Shown piece after piece: positions 42,033 to 52,899 of a stretch of DNA of 64,000 nucleotides (position 1 is the stretch's first letter; every line of letters begins with the position of its first letter). Both the position numbers and the translations under genes were made by a program. The notes under the pieces were generated by a model. That model saw only the letters and a list, made by a program, of their open reading frames with translations, did not search any database and was not told the origin of the DNA. Origin of the DNA: JAJNBA01 sp963842295 (lineage in GTDB: Bacteria; Actinomycetota; UBA4738; HRBIN12); the NCBI GenBank assembly GCA_963842295.1, contig CAWJFY010000006.1, positions 217,739 through 281,738 on the forward strand. Reading direction: 5' to 3'.

Positions 42033-44392
42033 GCACGCCGGTGCACAGCGACGTCACGCTGACGATCGACGGCAAGGAGGTCACCGTCCCCGCGGGGACG
42101 CTGATCATCAGAGCGGCGGAGCAGCTCGGCATCGAGGTCCCGAGGTTCTGCGATCACCCACTCCTGGCGCCGGCGGGAGCGTGTCGCCAGTGCTACGTCA
42201 GGGTCGAGGGCCAGCCGAAGCTCGCCACGTCCTGCACCGTCCCGGTCGCGCCGGGGATGGCGGTGCGGACGCAGAACACCGACCCCGAGGTCGCGGACGC
42301 GCAGCGCGCGAACCTCGAGTTCCTGCTGTTGAACCACCCGCTCGATTGCCCGATCTGCGACCGGGGCGGCGAGTGCCCACTCCAGGACCAGGCGCTCGCG
42401 TACGGTCCGGGCGACAGCCGGTTCCGGGAGGCGAAACGCGTCTTCCCGAAGCCGATCCCGATGTCGCCGCTCGTGGGGCTGGATCGCGAGCGGTGCATCC
42501 TGTGCGCGCGCTGCACGAGGTTCTGCGACGAGATCTCGGGCGACCGGTTCCTCGAGCTCTTCGCGCGAGGTGCCGGCGAGCGCGTCTCGATCGCCGCCGG
42601 CGAGGACTTCCGCTCGCCGTTCAGCGGGAACACGGTGCAGATCTGTCCTGTGGGGGCGTTGACATCGACGCCGTACCGCTTCGCGGCGCGGCCGTTCGAC
42701 CTGACCTACGGCGACTCGGTGTGCCCGCATTGCTCCGCCGGCTGCAACATGCGCGTCGACATCCGTCGAGGGGAGGTCGTTCGGCATCTGGCGCGCGACG
42801 AGTACGACGTGAACGATGCGTGGCTCTGCGACAAGGGCCGGTACGCCTATCGGTTCCCGGACTCGCCGCAACGGATCACGACCCCGCTGATCCGCGACCA
42901 CGGGTTGGAGCCGGCCTCGTTCGGCGAGGTGCTCACGAAGATCGCGGGCTGGGTCGACGGGGCGCGCGTCGCCGTCCTGACCGGCGGACGGCTGATGGAC
43001 GAGGACTACTACACGCTCTCCAAGCTCGCCCGTACGGTCTTCCGGACGAACGACCTCGACCACCGGCGCGGGGCCGGCGCCCCGATGGCCGAGCTCTTCG
43101 CCGCGCGTCGTCCGATGGGCGTGACCTACCGGGACGTCGAGCGTGCTCAGGCGATCCTCGTCGTCGGGCTCGACGCCGAGCAGGAGGTGCCGATCCTGCA
43201 CCTGCGGCTGCGGAAGGCCGCGGCCGCAGGTGCCCGGATCTGGGTGCTCCATCCTCGGCGCACGCGGCTCCATGACGTGGCGACGCACGTCCTGGTCAGG
43301 CCGGGAGACGAGGCCCGGCTGCTGGCCGGCGGCGCGGATCCCGCGATGGACGAGGCCCTGGAGGCGCTCCGCGCCGCCGGCCCGGGCGGTCTCGTGATCG
43401 CCGGTGAGCGCCCGGGCGCGGCCGACGCTGCGTACGCACACCTCCTCGGTTCCGGCGCCCGGTTCGCCTACGTCACGCGGCGTGCGGGCGACCGCGGTGC
43501 GCTCCGGGCCGGGGTGCACCCCGCGATCCTTCCCGCGGGTCGATCGCACGACGACGTCGAGCGACGGTGGGGCCCGCTCTCCGACCGCGAGCCCGGCAGG
43601 GACTCGAAGGCGATCCTGGAGGCCTGCGCGCAGCGTGAGATCGACGTCCTCTACCTGGTGGGCGTCGATCCGCTCCGCGACTTCCCCGATGCCACCCTGG
43701 CCCGCCGAGCGTTGGAGAACGTGCCGGTCAAGGTCGTGCAGTCGCTCGAGCTCGGTACGCTCGCGCCTTTCGCGGATGCGTTCCTCCCGGGTGCGGCCTT
43801 CCTCGAGAAGGACGGGCACGTGACGACCTGGGAGGGTCGCGGACAGCGCCTCCGGCGTGTCCGCGACCCCGAAGGCCTGTCCTTGCCCGACTGGGAGATC
43901 TTCGCCAGCCTCGCGCTCGCATGTGGAGGCGATCTGGGTTTCGAGTCCCTGGACGAGCTCCACGAGGAGATGGGAGACCTCCTGGCGCCTGAGGACGCGG
44001 GTATCACGCTGGTCTCGAGCGAGCCGAACGAGAAGGCCCGCGAAGGCCTGTCGCTCTTCACGTACCCGATGCTCGTCGACGAAGGTCGGCTGTCGGAGCG
44101 CGCCGACGAGCTGAAGGCCGCGCTCGCAGCGACGCCCTTCGTCGAGATCCACCCGGACGACGCGGCCGCGGGCAGCATCGAGGACGGCGCGGACGTGGTG
44201 GTCACGACGTCGGGGGGCGAGGCGACCCTCCCGGTCCGGGTGACCGCGCACGTCGCGAAGGGAGCCGTGTTCGTCCCGTTCAACCAGGCCGGGTTCCAGG
44301 CGAACCGGCTGCTCGACGGTGACTTCGTGACTTCCGTCACGGTCGAGCCCGCGGCGGCGCTCGTCGACGCCGAGACAGGGGGCGCGGGCTGA
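42029..44392 (+). CDS. nuoG: NADH-quinone oxidoreductase subunit G (cluster 1)
   Basis: The 787-residue iron-sulfur subunit of the NADH arm. From the N-terminus: a [2Fe-2S] domain (CDHPLLAPAGACRQCYV and SC), the His-Cys3 [4Fe-4S] motif HPLDCPICDRGGEC, a further [4Fe-4S] site CILCARCTRFC with CPVGAL, and CPHCSAGCNM at the start of the molybdopterin-oxidoreductase-like domain, the N7-type site. The large domain (about 220-690) lacks a catalytic molybdenum ligand, as usual. ATG 42029 overlaps the nuoF stop. Confidence 0.95.
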
Positions 44393-45513
44393 TGGACTGG
44401 CTCGACTGGCTCCTGCTGGCGGCCCGGGTCGTGATCGTCTTCTTCGCGTTGCTGATCTCCGTGATGCTCTACATCTGGGTCGAGCGCAAGGTGATCGCGG
44501 ACATGCAGACGCGGATGGGGCCGATGCGCGCCGGCCCCCGCGGCGTGCTGATCACCCTCGCCGACGGGATCAAGCTCTTCTTCAAGGAAGGCATCGTCCC
44601 GACGAACGCCGATCGGCGCGTCTACCTGATCGCGCCGGTCCTCGCGATGTTCCCCGGGTTCCTCGCGTTCTGCACGATCCCGTTCGGGACGAGCGTCACC
44701 CTGTTCGGCCGGGAGCTTCCGTTCCAGCTCGCCGATCTCGACATCGGCATCCTGTGGGTCCTCGCGATGACCTCGATCGCCGTCTACGGTGTCGTGCTGG
44801 CCGGATGGGCGAGTGGCTCGAACTATCCGCTCCTCGGCGCCGTCCGGTCCACGGCGCAGATGATCTCCTACGAGGTCGCGATGGGGCTCTCGCTCATCGC
44901 CGTGCTGATGTTCAGCGGCCACCTCTCTTTCTCGGAGATCGTCGCGGCGCAAGATCGCGTGTGGAACGTCGTCCCGATGTTCCCGGCCTTCGTGGTGTAC
45001 ATGATCTGCGCGATCGCCGAGACCAACCGACCGCCGTTCGACCTCGCCGAAGCCGAGACCGAGCTGGTGGCCGGCTTCCACACCGAGTACTCGGGCATCA
45101 CGTTCGCGATGTTCTTCCTCGGCGAGTACGTCGCGACCGTCACGGTGGCGGCGATCGGCGTGACGTTGTTCCTGGGCGGCTGGCGGGGGCCGGCGCCCGA
45201 CTTCCTCCCGTGGCTCTGGCCGCTGCTGTGGTTCATGTTGAAGGTGACGCTGGTCATCTACGTCTTCATCCTGATCCGCGCGACGCTCCCGAGGGTCCGC
45301 TACGACCGTCTCATGGCGTTCGGCTGGAAGGTCCTCATCCCGTTCGGCCTCGTGTGGGTGCTGATCACGGGAGCGGTGGTCGTGCTCCCGGATCACCTCG
45401 ATCTCGATCGTGGGGCCGTGCTGACCTGGGCCGCGATCGCCCTGGGGGTCATGCTCCTGCTCTCGTTCCTGCCCGTCGGTCGCCGTGCCACTCATGAGGA
45501 GGTGACTCGATGA
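44392..45513 (+). CDS. nuoH: NADH-quinone oxidoreductase subunit H (cluster 1)
   Basis: The membrane subunit that, with NuoB and NuoD, forms the quinone entrance and the first link to proton pumping. The 373-residue protein has eight spans. Signatures are YIWVERKVIADMQTRMGPMRAGP, ADGIKLFFKEGIVP and IAETNRPPFDLAEAETELVAGFHTEYSG with the conserved acidic residues. A C-terminal pair of hydrophobic segments follows. ATG 44392 overlaps the nuoG stop. Confidence 0.96.
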   Translation: MDWLDWLLLAARVVIVFFALLISVMLYIWVERKVIADMQTRMGPMRAGPRGVLITLADGIKLFFKEGIVPTNADRRVYLIAPVLAMFPGFLAFCTIPFGTSVTLFGRELPFQLADLDIGILWVLAMTSIAVYGVVLAGWASGSNYPLLGAVRSTAQMISYEVAMGLSLIAVLMFSGHLSFSEIVAAQDRVWNVVPMFPAFVVYMICAIAETNRPPFDLAEAETELVAGFHTEYSGITFAMFFLGEYVATVTVAAIGVTLFLGGWRGPAPDFLPWLWPLLWFMLKVTLVIYVFILIRATLPRVRYDRLMAFGWKVLIPFGLVWVLITGAVVVLPDHLDLDRGAVLTWAAIALGVMLLLSFLPVGRRATHEEVTR

Positions 45514-46010
45514 GCGACGAACGCCGACGCGAGCGGAGCTTCCTGGGGGACACCGGCGCCGTCCTGAAGGGGATGGCGACGGTCTTCAAGCAGACCTTCC
45601 GCCCCGATGACACCGAGGAGTACCCGAAGGTCATCGCCGAGATCCCCGAGCGGGCCCATACCGGCCGGCACCTGCTGAACCGGCACGAGAACGGCCTGGA
45701 GAAATGCATCGGGTGCGAGCTCTGCGCGTTCGCCTGTCCGGCGGACGCGATCTGGGTGGAGGGGGAGGACAACGACCCGGAGAACCCGACGTCGCCCGGG
45801 GAGCGGTACGCGAAGGACTACCAGATCAACTACCTCCGCTGCATCATGTGCGGTCTCTGCGTCGAGGCCTGTCCGACGCGCGCGCTCACCCTGACCAGCT
45901 ACTTCGAGATGTCGTACACATCGCGAGAAGACGCGATCCTCACGAAGGAGCAGCTGCTGGAGCCGCCGCCGGAGCTCGGCACCACACCGGGGGCGAAGGA
46001 GGGCCTGTAA
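45510..46010 (+). CDS. nuoI: NADH-quinone oxidoreductase subunit I (cluster 1)
   Basis: The 166-residue subunit with the two [4Fe-4S] clusters N6a and N6b that bridge to NuoB: CIGCELCAFACP and CIMCGLCVEACP, each with its distal Cys-Pro. The N-terminal helix lies on the membrane (FLGDTGAVLKGMATVFKQTF). ATG 45510 overlaps the nuoH stop. Confidence 0.95.
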   Translation: MSDERRRERSFLGDTGAVLKGMATVFKQTFRPDDTEEYPKVIAEIPERAHTGRHLLNRHENGLEKCIGCELCAFACPADAIWVEGEDNDPENPTSPGERYAKDYQINYLRCIMCGLCVEACPTRALTLTSYFEMSYTSREDAILTKEQLLEPPPELGTTPGAKEGL

Positions 46011-46014
46011 GAGG

Positions 46015-46580
<566 letters not shown>

Positions 46581-46584
<4 letters not shown>

Positions 46585-46886
46585 GGACGCCGATCGGGTA
46601 CTTCGTGGTCTTGTCGGGTGTGCTGTTCACGCTGGGGACGCTGGGCGTGCTGCTGCGGAAGAACGCGCTGCTGATCTTCATGTCGATCGAATTGCAGCTG
46701 AACGCGGTGAACCTCGCCCTGGTGGCGTTCTCGCGGATGCATCTGGCCCTGGACGGCCAGGTGCTGGCCTTCTTCTCGATGGTCGTGGCGGCGGCTGAGG
46801 TCGTGGTGGGCCTCGCGATCATCGTGGCCGTCTACCGGCGGCGGGGGACCGTCGACGTGGATCACGCAAGAGGACTCGCCGGCTGA
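46581..46886 (+). CDS. nuoK: NADH-quinone oxidoreductase subunit K (cluster 1)
   Basis: A 101-residue, three-span subunit with the two proton-channel Glu residues in IFMSIELQLNAVNLALV and VVAAAEVVVGLAIIV. GTG 46581 overlaps the nuoJ stop; the TGA overlaps nuoL. Confidence 0.95.
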
Positions 46887-48793
46887 TGGGAGAGAGCTCT
46901 ATCCGGATCGGCGGTTCCGGTCTCCTGTGGTTCGTGCCCGCTCTGCCCCTCCTGGGTGCGCTCGTGATGCTCTTCATGGGACGGCGGCTGGGCAAGCTCG
47001 CCGGCATCGTGGCGAGCGCCGTGGTCGGCCTTACGTTCCTCCTGTCCGCGTATCTGGTGGTCGAGCTGCTCAGCGTCACATCTCCCGAAGCTCGCCTCGT
47101 CGTTCAACACTTGTTCGACTGGATCAGTGTCGGACGTTTCGAAGTCGGCGCCGACCTTCGTCTCGACGTGCTCTCGGCGACGATGATCCTGGTCGTTACC
47201 GGCGTCGGGCTCCTGATCCACGTGTACGCGATCGGCTACATGGAGGGCGATCCCCGCAACGGGCGCTTCTTCGCGTACCTGAACCTGTTCGTGTTCTTCA
47301 TGCTTCTGCTCGTCCTCGGCCAGAACTACGGGCTGCTCTACGTGGGGTGGGAGGGCGTCGGGCTCTGTTCCTACCTCCTGATCGGGTTCTGGTTCGAGAA
47401 GATCGAGAACGCGACCGCCGCGAAGAAGGCCTTCATCACGACGCGTATCGGCGACACCGCGATGCTGATCGGATTGGCATTGATCGTGTCGAAGTTCGGG
47501 ACGCTGGACTTCGACGCGGTCCTCGGCACGCCCGGCGACACGATCGCGAAGGGCACCGCCACCGCGATCGCTCTCTTGCTGTTCGCCGGTGCGATCGGGA
47601 AATCGGCGCAGGTGCCGCTCCACGTGTGGTTGCCGGATGCGATGGCCGGCCCGACGCCGGTCTCCGCACTCATCCACGCGGCCACGATGGTCACGGCAGG
47701 CGTCTACCTGGTCGTCCGAAGCGCGCCGCTCTTCGAGCTCTCGGGGGTCGCCCTGACCGTCGTCTTGGTCGTCGGACTCGTCACGGCCCTGTTCGCCGCG
47801 ACATGCGCGATGGCCCAGGACGACATCAAGCGGGTCCTCGCGTACTCGACGATCAGTCAGCTCGGATTCATGTTCGTGGCGGCGGGCATGCGGTTCTACA
47901 CCGGCGCGATGTTCATGCTCGTGGCTCACGCCTTCTACAAAGCCCTGATGTTCCTCGGCGCCGGGTCCGTGATGCACGGCATGCACGAGGAGACCGACCT
48001 GCAGCGCATGGGCGGGCTCCTCCGCCGGATGCCGATCACGGGCTGGACGTTCGTGATCGGCGCGCTCTCCCTCGCGGGGATCTGGCCGCTCGCGGGCTTC
48101 TTCGCGAAGGATCAGATCCTCGAGATCGCGAATCACACCGGCCGCACGTGGATCTACCTGCTCGGGACGCTCGGGGCCCTGCTCTCCGCGCTCTATATCG
48201 GCAGGTTGCTCTTCCTCGCGTTCCTCGGAACGCCGAGGAGCGAAGAGGCCGAACACGCGCACGAGTCGCCAGGCGTCATGACCGCGCCGCTCGTGGTCCT
48301 GGCGGTTGGGGCCGTGGTGTCCGGTCTCCTCCTTTCGAGCTCGGCGGAGGGCACCCTGGCGAGGGTCCTCGAACCGGTGACCGGGCCGGTCCCGCACGGC
48401 GAGGGGCTCTCGACCCTGGCGCTGTCGGCGATCGCGACCGCGATCGCGCTCGGCGCGCTCGCGGTCGCGTGGTGGGTGTACGCCTCCGGCCGGGTCGAGT
48501 GGCTCACGCTGCGCGAGCGGCTCCAGCCGCTCCCGCGCGCGGCACGGAACGGCTGGTACGTCGACCGTGCGTATTCGACCCTGTTCGTGAACCCGGGGAC
48601 AGCCGCGGCTCGGTTCACCGCGAACGTCTTCGATACGAAGGTCGTCGACGGACTCGTGAACGGGGTGGGCGCTGGCACGCGGCGCTTCGCGGCGGCGGTC
48701 CGCGTCGTCCAGACCGGGTTCGTCCGTTCGTACGCGCTCGCGTTCTTCCTCGGAGCTGTCGGGGTCCTCGTCTGGGTGGGGACGAGGCTGTGA
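46886..48793 (+). CDS. nuoL: NADH-quinone oxidoreductase subunit L (cluster 1)
   Basis: The distal antiporter-like proton pump with its long lateral helix, 635 residues. Key parts are NYGLLYVGWEGVGLCSYLLIG (channel Glu), GKSAQVPLHVWLPDAMAGPTPVSALIHAATMV (Lys and helix break) and DDIKRVLAYSTISQLGFM. The lateral helix and last span occupy about 520-635 (NGWYVDRAYSTLF on). ATG 46886 overlaps the nuoK stop. Confidence 0.96.
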   Translation: MGESSIRIGGSGLLWFVPALPLLGALVMLFMGRRLGKLAGIVASAVVGLTFLLSAYLVVELLSVTSPEARLVVQHLFDWISVGRFEVGADLRLDVLSATMILVVTGVGLLIHVYAIGYMEGDPRNGRFFAYLNLFVFFMLLLVLGQNYGLLYVGWEGVGLCSYLLIGFWFEKIENATAAKKAFITTRIGDTAMLIGLALIVSKFGTLDFDAVLGTPGDTIAKGTATAIALLLFAGAIGKSAQVPLHVWLPDAMAGPTPVSALIHAATMVTAGVYLVVRSAPLFELSGVALTVVLVVGLVTALFAATCAMAQDDIKRVLAYSTISQLGFMFVAAGMRFYTGAMFMLVAHAFYKALMFLGAGSVMHGMHEETDLQRMGGLLRRMPITGWTFVIGALSLAGIWPLAGFFAKDQILEIANHTGRTWIYLLGTLGALLSALYIGRLLFLAFLGTPRSEEAEHAHESPGVMTAPLVVLAVGAVVSGLLLSSSAEGTLARVLEPVTGPVPHGEGLSTLALSAIATAIALGALAVAWWVYASGRVEWLTLRERLQPLPRAARNGWYVDRAYSTLFVNPGTAAARFTANVFDTKVVDGLVNGVGAGTRRFAAAVRVVQTGFVRSYALAFFLGAVGVLVWVGTRL

Positions 48794-50334
48794 ACAAGCT
48801 CCTCACGCTCACGACGTTCCTCCCGCTGATCGGCGCGCTGATGGTGCTCGGCGGGGGACGCGGGCTGAAGGACGCGGCGGCGCGGTGGGTGGCCCTTGGG
48901 GTCTCCGTGGCGACGTTCATCGTCTCCCTCGTCGTCCTGGGCCGCTTCGACCCCGCCTCCCCGGACCCGTTCCAGATGGTCGAGATCGCCCGCTGGGTTC
49001 CCTCGATCGGACTGTCGTACATCGTCGGCATCGACGGCCTCAGCATCTGGATGCTCCTGCTCACAACGTTCCTGTTCCCCGTCTCGATCCTCGCCTCCTG
49101 GACGATCACGAAGGACGTCCGCCGCTACCTCGCCGCGATCCTGGTGCTCGAGACGGCGGTGATCGGCACGTTCGTCACCCTCGACCTGCTGCTCTTCTTC
49201 CTGTTCTTCGAGGCCCTCCTCGTCCCCATGTACCTGCTGATCGGCGGGTGGGGCGGCCAGCGCCGCATCTACGCCGCGATCAAGTTCTTCCTGTTCACGA
49301 TGGCGGGCTCGGCGTTCCTGCTCGTCGCGATCCTGTTCCTGTACGCGCAGCAAGACGGCCCTCGGCTGTTCGGCTACGGGGCGATGATGGACGCCGCAGC
49401 CGGGGTGCCCGCTACCACCGCCCGGTGGCTCTTCCTCGCGTTCTTCGTCGCGTTCGCGGTGAAGGTGCCATTGGTCCCGCTGCACACGTGGCTGCCCGAT
49501 GCGCACACCGAGGCACCGACGGCGGGTTCCGTGCTCCTGGCAGCGCTCCTGCTGAAGGTCGGGACGTACGGGCTGATCCGATTCAATCTGATGCTGTTCC
49601 CGGAGGCGTCGAAGTACTTCGCCACGTTCGTCGGCGTGATCGCCGTGATCGGGATCGTCTATGGGGCGGTGAACGCGCTGATCCAGACCGACATCAAGCG
49701 GCTGGTGGCGTATTCCTCCGTCTCGCACCTCGGCTTCGTCGTGCTGGGCGTATTCGCGTTCACCCAGCAAGGCGTCACGGGCGGCGTCCTCCAGATGGTG
49801 AACCACGGGCTCGCAACGGGCGCCTTGTTCCTGCTGGTCGGGATGGTGTACGAGCGAACGCACACCCGTGACCTGGCGAGCATGGGCGGGCTCGCCTCGG
49901 TGATGCCGTGGCTGATGGGCGCGTTCCTGTTCACCGTGTTCGCTTCGGCCGGATTGCCGGGTTTGAACGGGTTCGTCGGCGAGTTCCTCGTGATCGTCGG
50001 GACGTTCGCGGTGAGCAGCTGGTTCGGAGTCCTGGCGGCGACCGCGGTGGTCCTGGCCGCCATCTACCTCCTCTGGTCCTACCAGCGCATGGCGTACGGC
50101 TCGGTCCGCGAGGAGCACCGCCTGCTGCCCGACGTCAGCCTCCGCGAGGTCGTCGTCCTGGCGCCGGTGCTGGCCTTGCTCCTCGTGTTCGGCGTGGCGC
50201 CGAAGCTGCTCACCGATCGGATCGACCCGACGACCGAGGCAGTCATCGCTCGAGTCGACCCTTCACATCAGCGCGACGTGGGAGCCCGGTTCGAGCAGAG
50301 CGAAGGCCCCGGGCTGATCGGAGCCACGCCGTGA
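48790..50334 (+). CDS. nuoM: NADH-quinone oxidoreductase subunit M (cluster 1)
   Basis: The middle antiporter-like pump, 514 residues, about 14 spans. Signatures are LLLFFLFFEALLVPMYLLIGGWG with the channel Glu, KVPLVPLHTWLPDAHTEAPTAGSVLLAALLLK with the Lys, and TDIKRLVAYSSVSHLGFVVLG. GTG 48790 overlaps the nuoL stop; its TGA overlaps the nuoN start. Confidence 0.96.
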   Translation: MNKLLTLTTFLPLIGALMVLGGGRGLKDAAARWVALGVSVATFIVSLVVLGRFDPASPDPFQMVEIARWVPSIGLSYIVGIDGLSIWMLLLTTFLFPVSILASWTITKDVRRYLAAILVLETAVIGTFVTLDLLLFFLFFEALLVPMYLLIGGWGGQRRIYAAIKFFLFTMAGSAFLLVAILFLYAQQDGPRLFGYGAMMDAAAGVPATTARWLFLAFFVAFAVKVPLVPLHTWLPDAHTEAPTAGSVLLAALLLKVGTYGLIRFNLMLFPEASKYFATFVGVIAVIGIVYGAVNALIQTDIKRLVAYSSVSHLGFVVLGVFAFTQQGVTGGVLQMVNHGLATGALFLLVGMVYERTHTRDLASMGGLASVMPWLMGAFLFTVFASAGLPGLNGFVGEFLVIVGTFAVSSWFGVLAATAVVLAAIYLLWSYQRMAYGSVREEHRLLPDVSLREVVVLAPVLALLLVFGVAPKLLTDRIDPTTEAVIARVDPSHQRDVGARFEQSEGPGLIGATP

Positions 50335-51821
50335 TCGGGCAGGCCGCGCTCCCGACCCCCGAGCTCGTCTTCGAGCCTGTCCTGCCCGAGCTCGTCCTCG
50401 TGGTCTTCGCGATCGCGGGACTCCTGTACGAGGCGTTCGCGAAGCGGTCCGAGTCGATCGTGCATCTTTCGATCGGTCTTGTCGGCGTCGCCTTCGCGGG
50501 CGCCACGAGCCTGTGGCTGTGGAGCTGGGACGGTCCCGCCACCGTGTTGGGCAACACCGTGGCGGCCGACCGTTTCGCCGTCCTCGCCCGCCTCATCCTC
50601 CTCGCCGTGGCCGGGCTCGGCCTGATCCTCGGCCACCAGTACTTCGCTCGCTCCGGCGACGAGCAGCGAGGCGAGTTCGCCCCGCTGCTGCTGTTCGCCA
50701 CGTCCGGGATGACGCTGATCGTGGCGTCGGCGGACCTGATCGTGACGTTCCTCGCGTTGGAGATCCTCTCGCTCTCGCTCTACATCCTCACGGGCCTCAC
50801 CGGGCGCCGAGCCGCGAACGAGGCCGCGATGAAGTACTTCCTCCTCGGCGCGTTCAGCTCGGCGTTCTTCCTCTACGGAGTGGCGATGGCCTACGGCGCG
50901 ACCGGGACGACGAAGATCGGCGCGATGGCGCTCGCGCTGACGGGCACCGGAGGCGCCCAAGCGCTCGCCGTGTTGGGCTTCGCGCTGCTCGCCGTGGGGT
51001 TCGGCTTCAAGGTCTCGGCCGCGCCCTTCCACATGTGGACGCCCGACGTCTACCAGGGGGCGCCGACGCCGGTGACCGCCTACATGTCCGCCGCGACGAA
51101 GATCGCCGCGTTCGCCGCGCTGATCCGCGTGCTCGACGTCGCGTTCCAGGCCCTGGCCTGGGACTGGGCGCCGGTCGTGTGGGGGCTCGCGGCGATCTCG
51201 GTGGTGGTCGGGAGCATCTTCGCGATCGCGCAGACGAACGTGAAGCGGATGCTCGCCTACTCGAGCATCGCGCACGCCGGATTCATCCTGACCGGGCTCA
51301 CGGCCCCCGGCTCGGCCGGTATCCGGGCCGCGATGTTCTACCTGATCGCGTACGCCGCGATGACGGTCGGTGCGTTCGGCACGGTGATGGTGGTCTCCGG
51401 CCGGGGGGAGGACCGGACACGGATCTCCGATTACACGGGCCTGGCACGCACGAACCCGGTGGCCGCCGCCCTGATGACCCTGTTCCTCCTGTCTCTCGCC
51501 GGTATCCCGCCGACCGCCGGCTTCATCGCCAAGGTGAACGTGTTCACGGCGGCGATCGGCGCGGGCTACTGGCTCCTCGCCCTCATCGGGGTGCTGGCGA
51601 GCGTCGCGGCGGCGTTCTTCTATCTTCGGGTCATCGTGCTGATGTACATGCAGGAGCCGGAGCCCGCCCCTTCTACGGCAGAGGGCCTCGCGATCGGCGC
51701 CATGGATAGCGCCGCCGCGGGGGCCGTCCTTGCCGTCCCGGCGGCCGCGACGCTACTCCTGGGTGTGTTCCCCGGCGTGATCGTTGGCATCATCGAGAAG
51801 GCATCGGTGCTGAGATGGTGA
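50331..51821 (+). CDS. nuoN: NADH-quinone oxidoreductase subunit N (cluster 1)
   Basis: The inner antiporter-like pump, 496 residues. Signatures are DLIVTFLALEILSLSLYILTG with the channel Glu, KVSAAPFHMWTPDVYQGAPTPVTAYMSAATKIAAF with the Lys, and TNVKRMLAYSSIAHAGFILTG. It is the last complex I gene of the 14-gene operon; the polyprenyl synthase gene follows after 13 bases, probably on the same mRNA. Confidence 0.96.
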   Translation: MIGQAALPTPELVFEPVLPELVLVVFAIAGLLYEAFAKRSESIVHLSIGLVGVAFAGATSLWLWSWDGPATVLGNTVAADRFAVLARLILLAVAGLGLILGHQYFARSGDEQRGEFAPLLLFATSGMTLIVASADLIVTFLALEILSLSLYILTGLTGRRAANEAAMKYFLLGAFSSAFFLYGVAMAYGATGTTKIGAMALALTGTGGAQALAVLGFALLAVGFGFKVSAAPFHMWTPDVYQGAPTPVTAYMSAATKIAAFAALIRVLDVAFQALAWDWAPVVWGLAAISVVVGSIFAIAQTNVKRMLAYSSIAHAGFILTGLTAPGSAGIRAAMFYLIAYAAMTVGAFGTVMVVSGRGEDRTRISDYTGLARTNPVAAALMTLFLLSLAGIPPTAGFIAKVNVFTAAIGAGYWLLALIGVLASVAAAFFYLRVIVLMYMQEPEPAPSTAEGLAIGAMDSAAAGAVLAVPAAATLLLGVFPGVIVGIIEKASVLRW

Positions 51822-51834
51822 GGGAGGTCAGCTC

Positions 51835-52842
51835 GTGAGCAGGCGTGTGATCCCCGGGCTTGAGCCGCCCGACGCCGCACTTGAGTCGGAGATCCGGACG
51901 CGGCTCGACCGCGTGGAGGAGGCGCTCCGCAAGGCGCTGGAAGAGGCCGACTCGGAGCTTCTGTCCGCGACCGCGAATTACCTGCTCGCGGCGGGCGGGA
52001 AGCGGTTCCGCCCGATGCTCGCCCTCCTCTCCGGCTACTTCGGCGACCCCACCGACCCTCGCCTCATCCCCGCATCGGTGTCCCTCGAGCTCGTTCACGT
52101 GGCGACCCTGTACCACGACGACGTGATCGACGAGGCCGAGTCCCGACACGGGGTCCCCGCCGCGAACGTCCGCTGGGACAACACCGTGGCGATCCTCACG
52201 GGGGACTACCTGTTCGCCCGCGCATCGGAGGTCGGCGCCGACCTCGGTCCCGACGTCTGCCGCATCCTCGCGCAGACGATCGCCGTGCTCTGCGACGGAC
52301 AGATCCGCGAGGTGGACACCTCCCAGAGGCTCGATCAGACGGAGGCCAACTACCTCGAGGTGATCCGTCGGAAGACGGGCGCGCTGATCGCGGCGTCATG
52401 CCGCCTCGGGGCGATGATGTCCGACGCCCCCGCCGAGGACGTCGACATCCTCGATGCCTTCGGCGAGTCGCTCGGCCTTGCCTTCCAGCTCTCGGACGAC
52501 ATCATGGACCTCACCTCGAGTCAGCTCGAGCTGGGCAAGGAGCCCGGCGTGGATCTCAAGGAGGGCGTCTACACGCTGCCCGTCATCCACGCGCTCCAAA
52601 CGTCCCCGCACCGGGACGAGCTGGCTCGGATCCTCTCCACGGGCGCGCACGGCGAGCTCCTCGACCGCGCGCTCGAGATCGTCGCGGACGGCGACTCGAT
52701 CGAGCACGCTCGGAGGGCCGTCCGCGACGAGGTCGGGCGCGCGGTCGCCCTTGTCGAACGGCTCCCGCAAGGCCCCGCACAGCACGCCTTGGTGCAGCTC
52801 GCGCGCTTCCTTTCGGCGCGCTGTGGAGCGGATGGAGTCTGA
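51835..52842 (+). CDS. polyprenyl diphosphate synthase (menaquinone side chain)
   Basis: A complete 335-residue trans-isoprenyl synthase. Motifs are AAGGKRFRPMLALLSGYFG, the first Asp-rich motif LYHDDVIDEAESRHG, GDYLFARASE, RKTGALIAASCRLGA and the second motif FQLSDDIMDLTSS. Length and motifs suit a medium- or long-chain (hepta- to nonaprenyl) synthase for menaquinone. GTG 51835 has GGGAGG about eight bases upstream. It ends the nuo1 operon and precedes the Rex-controlled start of cluster 2. Confidence 0.92.
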   Translation: MSRRVIPGLEPPDAALESEIRTRLDRVEEALRKALEEADSELLSATANYLLAAGGKRFRPMLALLSGYFGDPTDPRLIPASVSLELVHVATLYHDDVIDEAESRHGVPAANVRWDNTVAILTGDYLFARASEVGADLGPDVCRILAQTIAVLCDGQIREVDTSQRLDQTEANYLEVIRRKTGALIAASCRLGAMMSDAPAEDVDILDAFGESLGLAFQLSDDIMDLTSSQLELGKEPGVDLKEGVYTLPVIHALQTSPHRDELARILSTGAHGELLDRALEIVADGDSIEHARRAVRDEVGRAVALVERLPQGPAQHALVQLARFLSARCGADGV

Positions 52843-52867
52843 TGGAGGGCGCCCGAATAGATCATGC

Positions 52868-52873
52868 TAGGAT
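52868..52873 (+). promoter_or_regulatory. -10 box TAGGAT of the second nuo operon
   Basis: TAGGAT places the transcription start at about 52881, inside the Rex operator. An in-frame ATG at 52864 lies upstream of this box and so cannot be the nuoA start. Confidence 0.48.
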
Positions 52874-52879
52874 CCGCGC

Positions 52880-52897
52880 TCGGGAAGACTTTCACAA
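52880..52897. promoter_or_regulatory. Rex operator of the second nuo operon
   Basis: TCGGGAA-GACT-TTCACAA has a perfect right half and a left half with two differences from TTGTGAA. Its position over the transcription start is the same as at 36059. Confidence 0.65.
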
Positions 52898-52899
52898 GC

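Noticed and set aside
52864..52899. ATG 52864 as the start of nuoA in cluster 2
   Set aside because: It lies upstream of the TAGGAT box and of the Rex operator, and its extra residues are not typical of NuoA.
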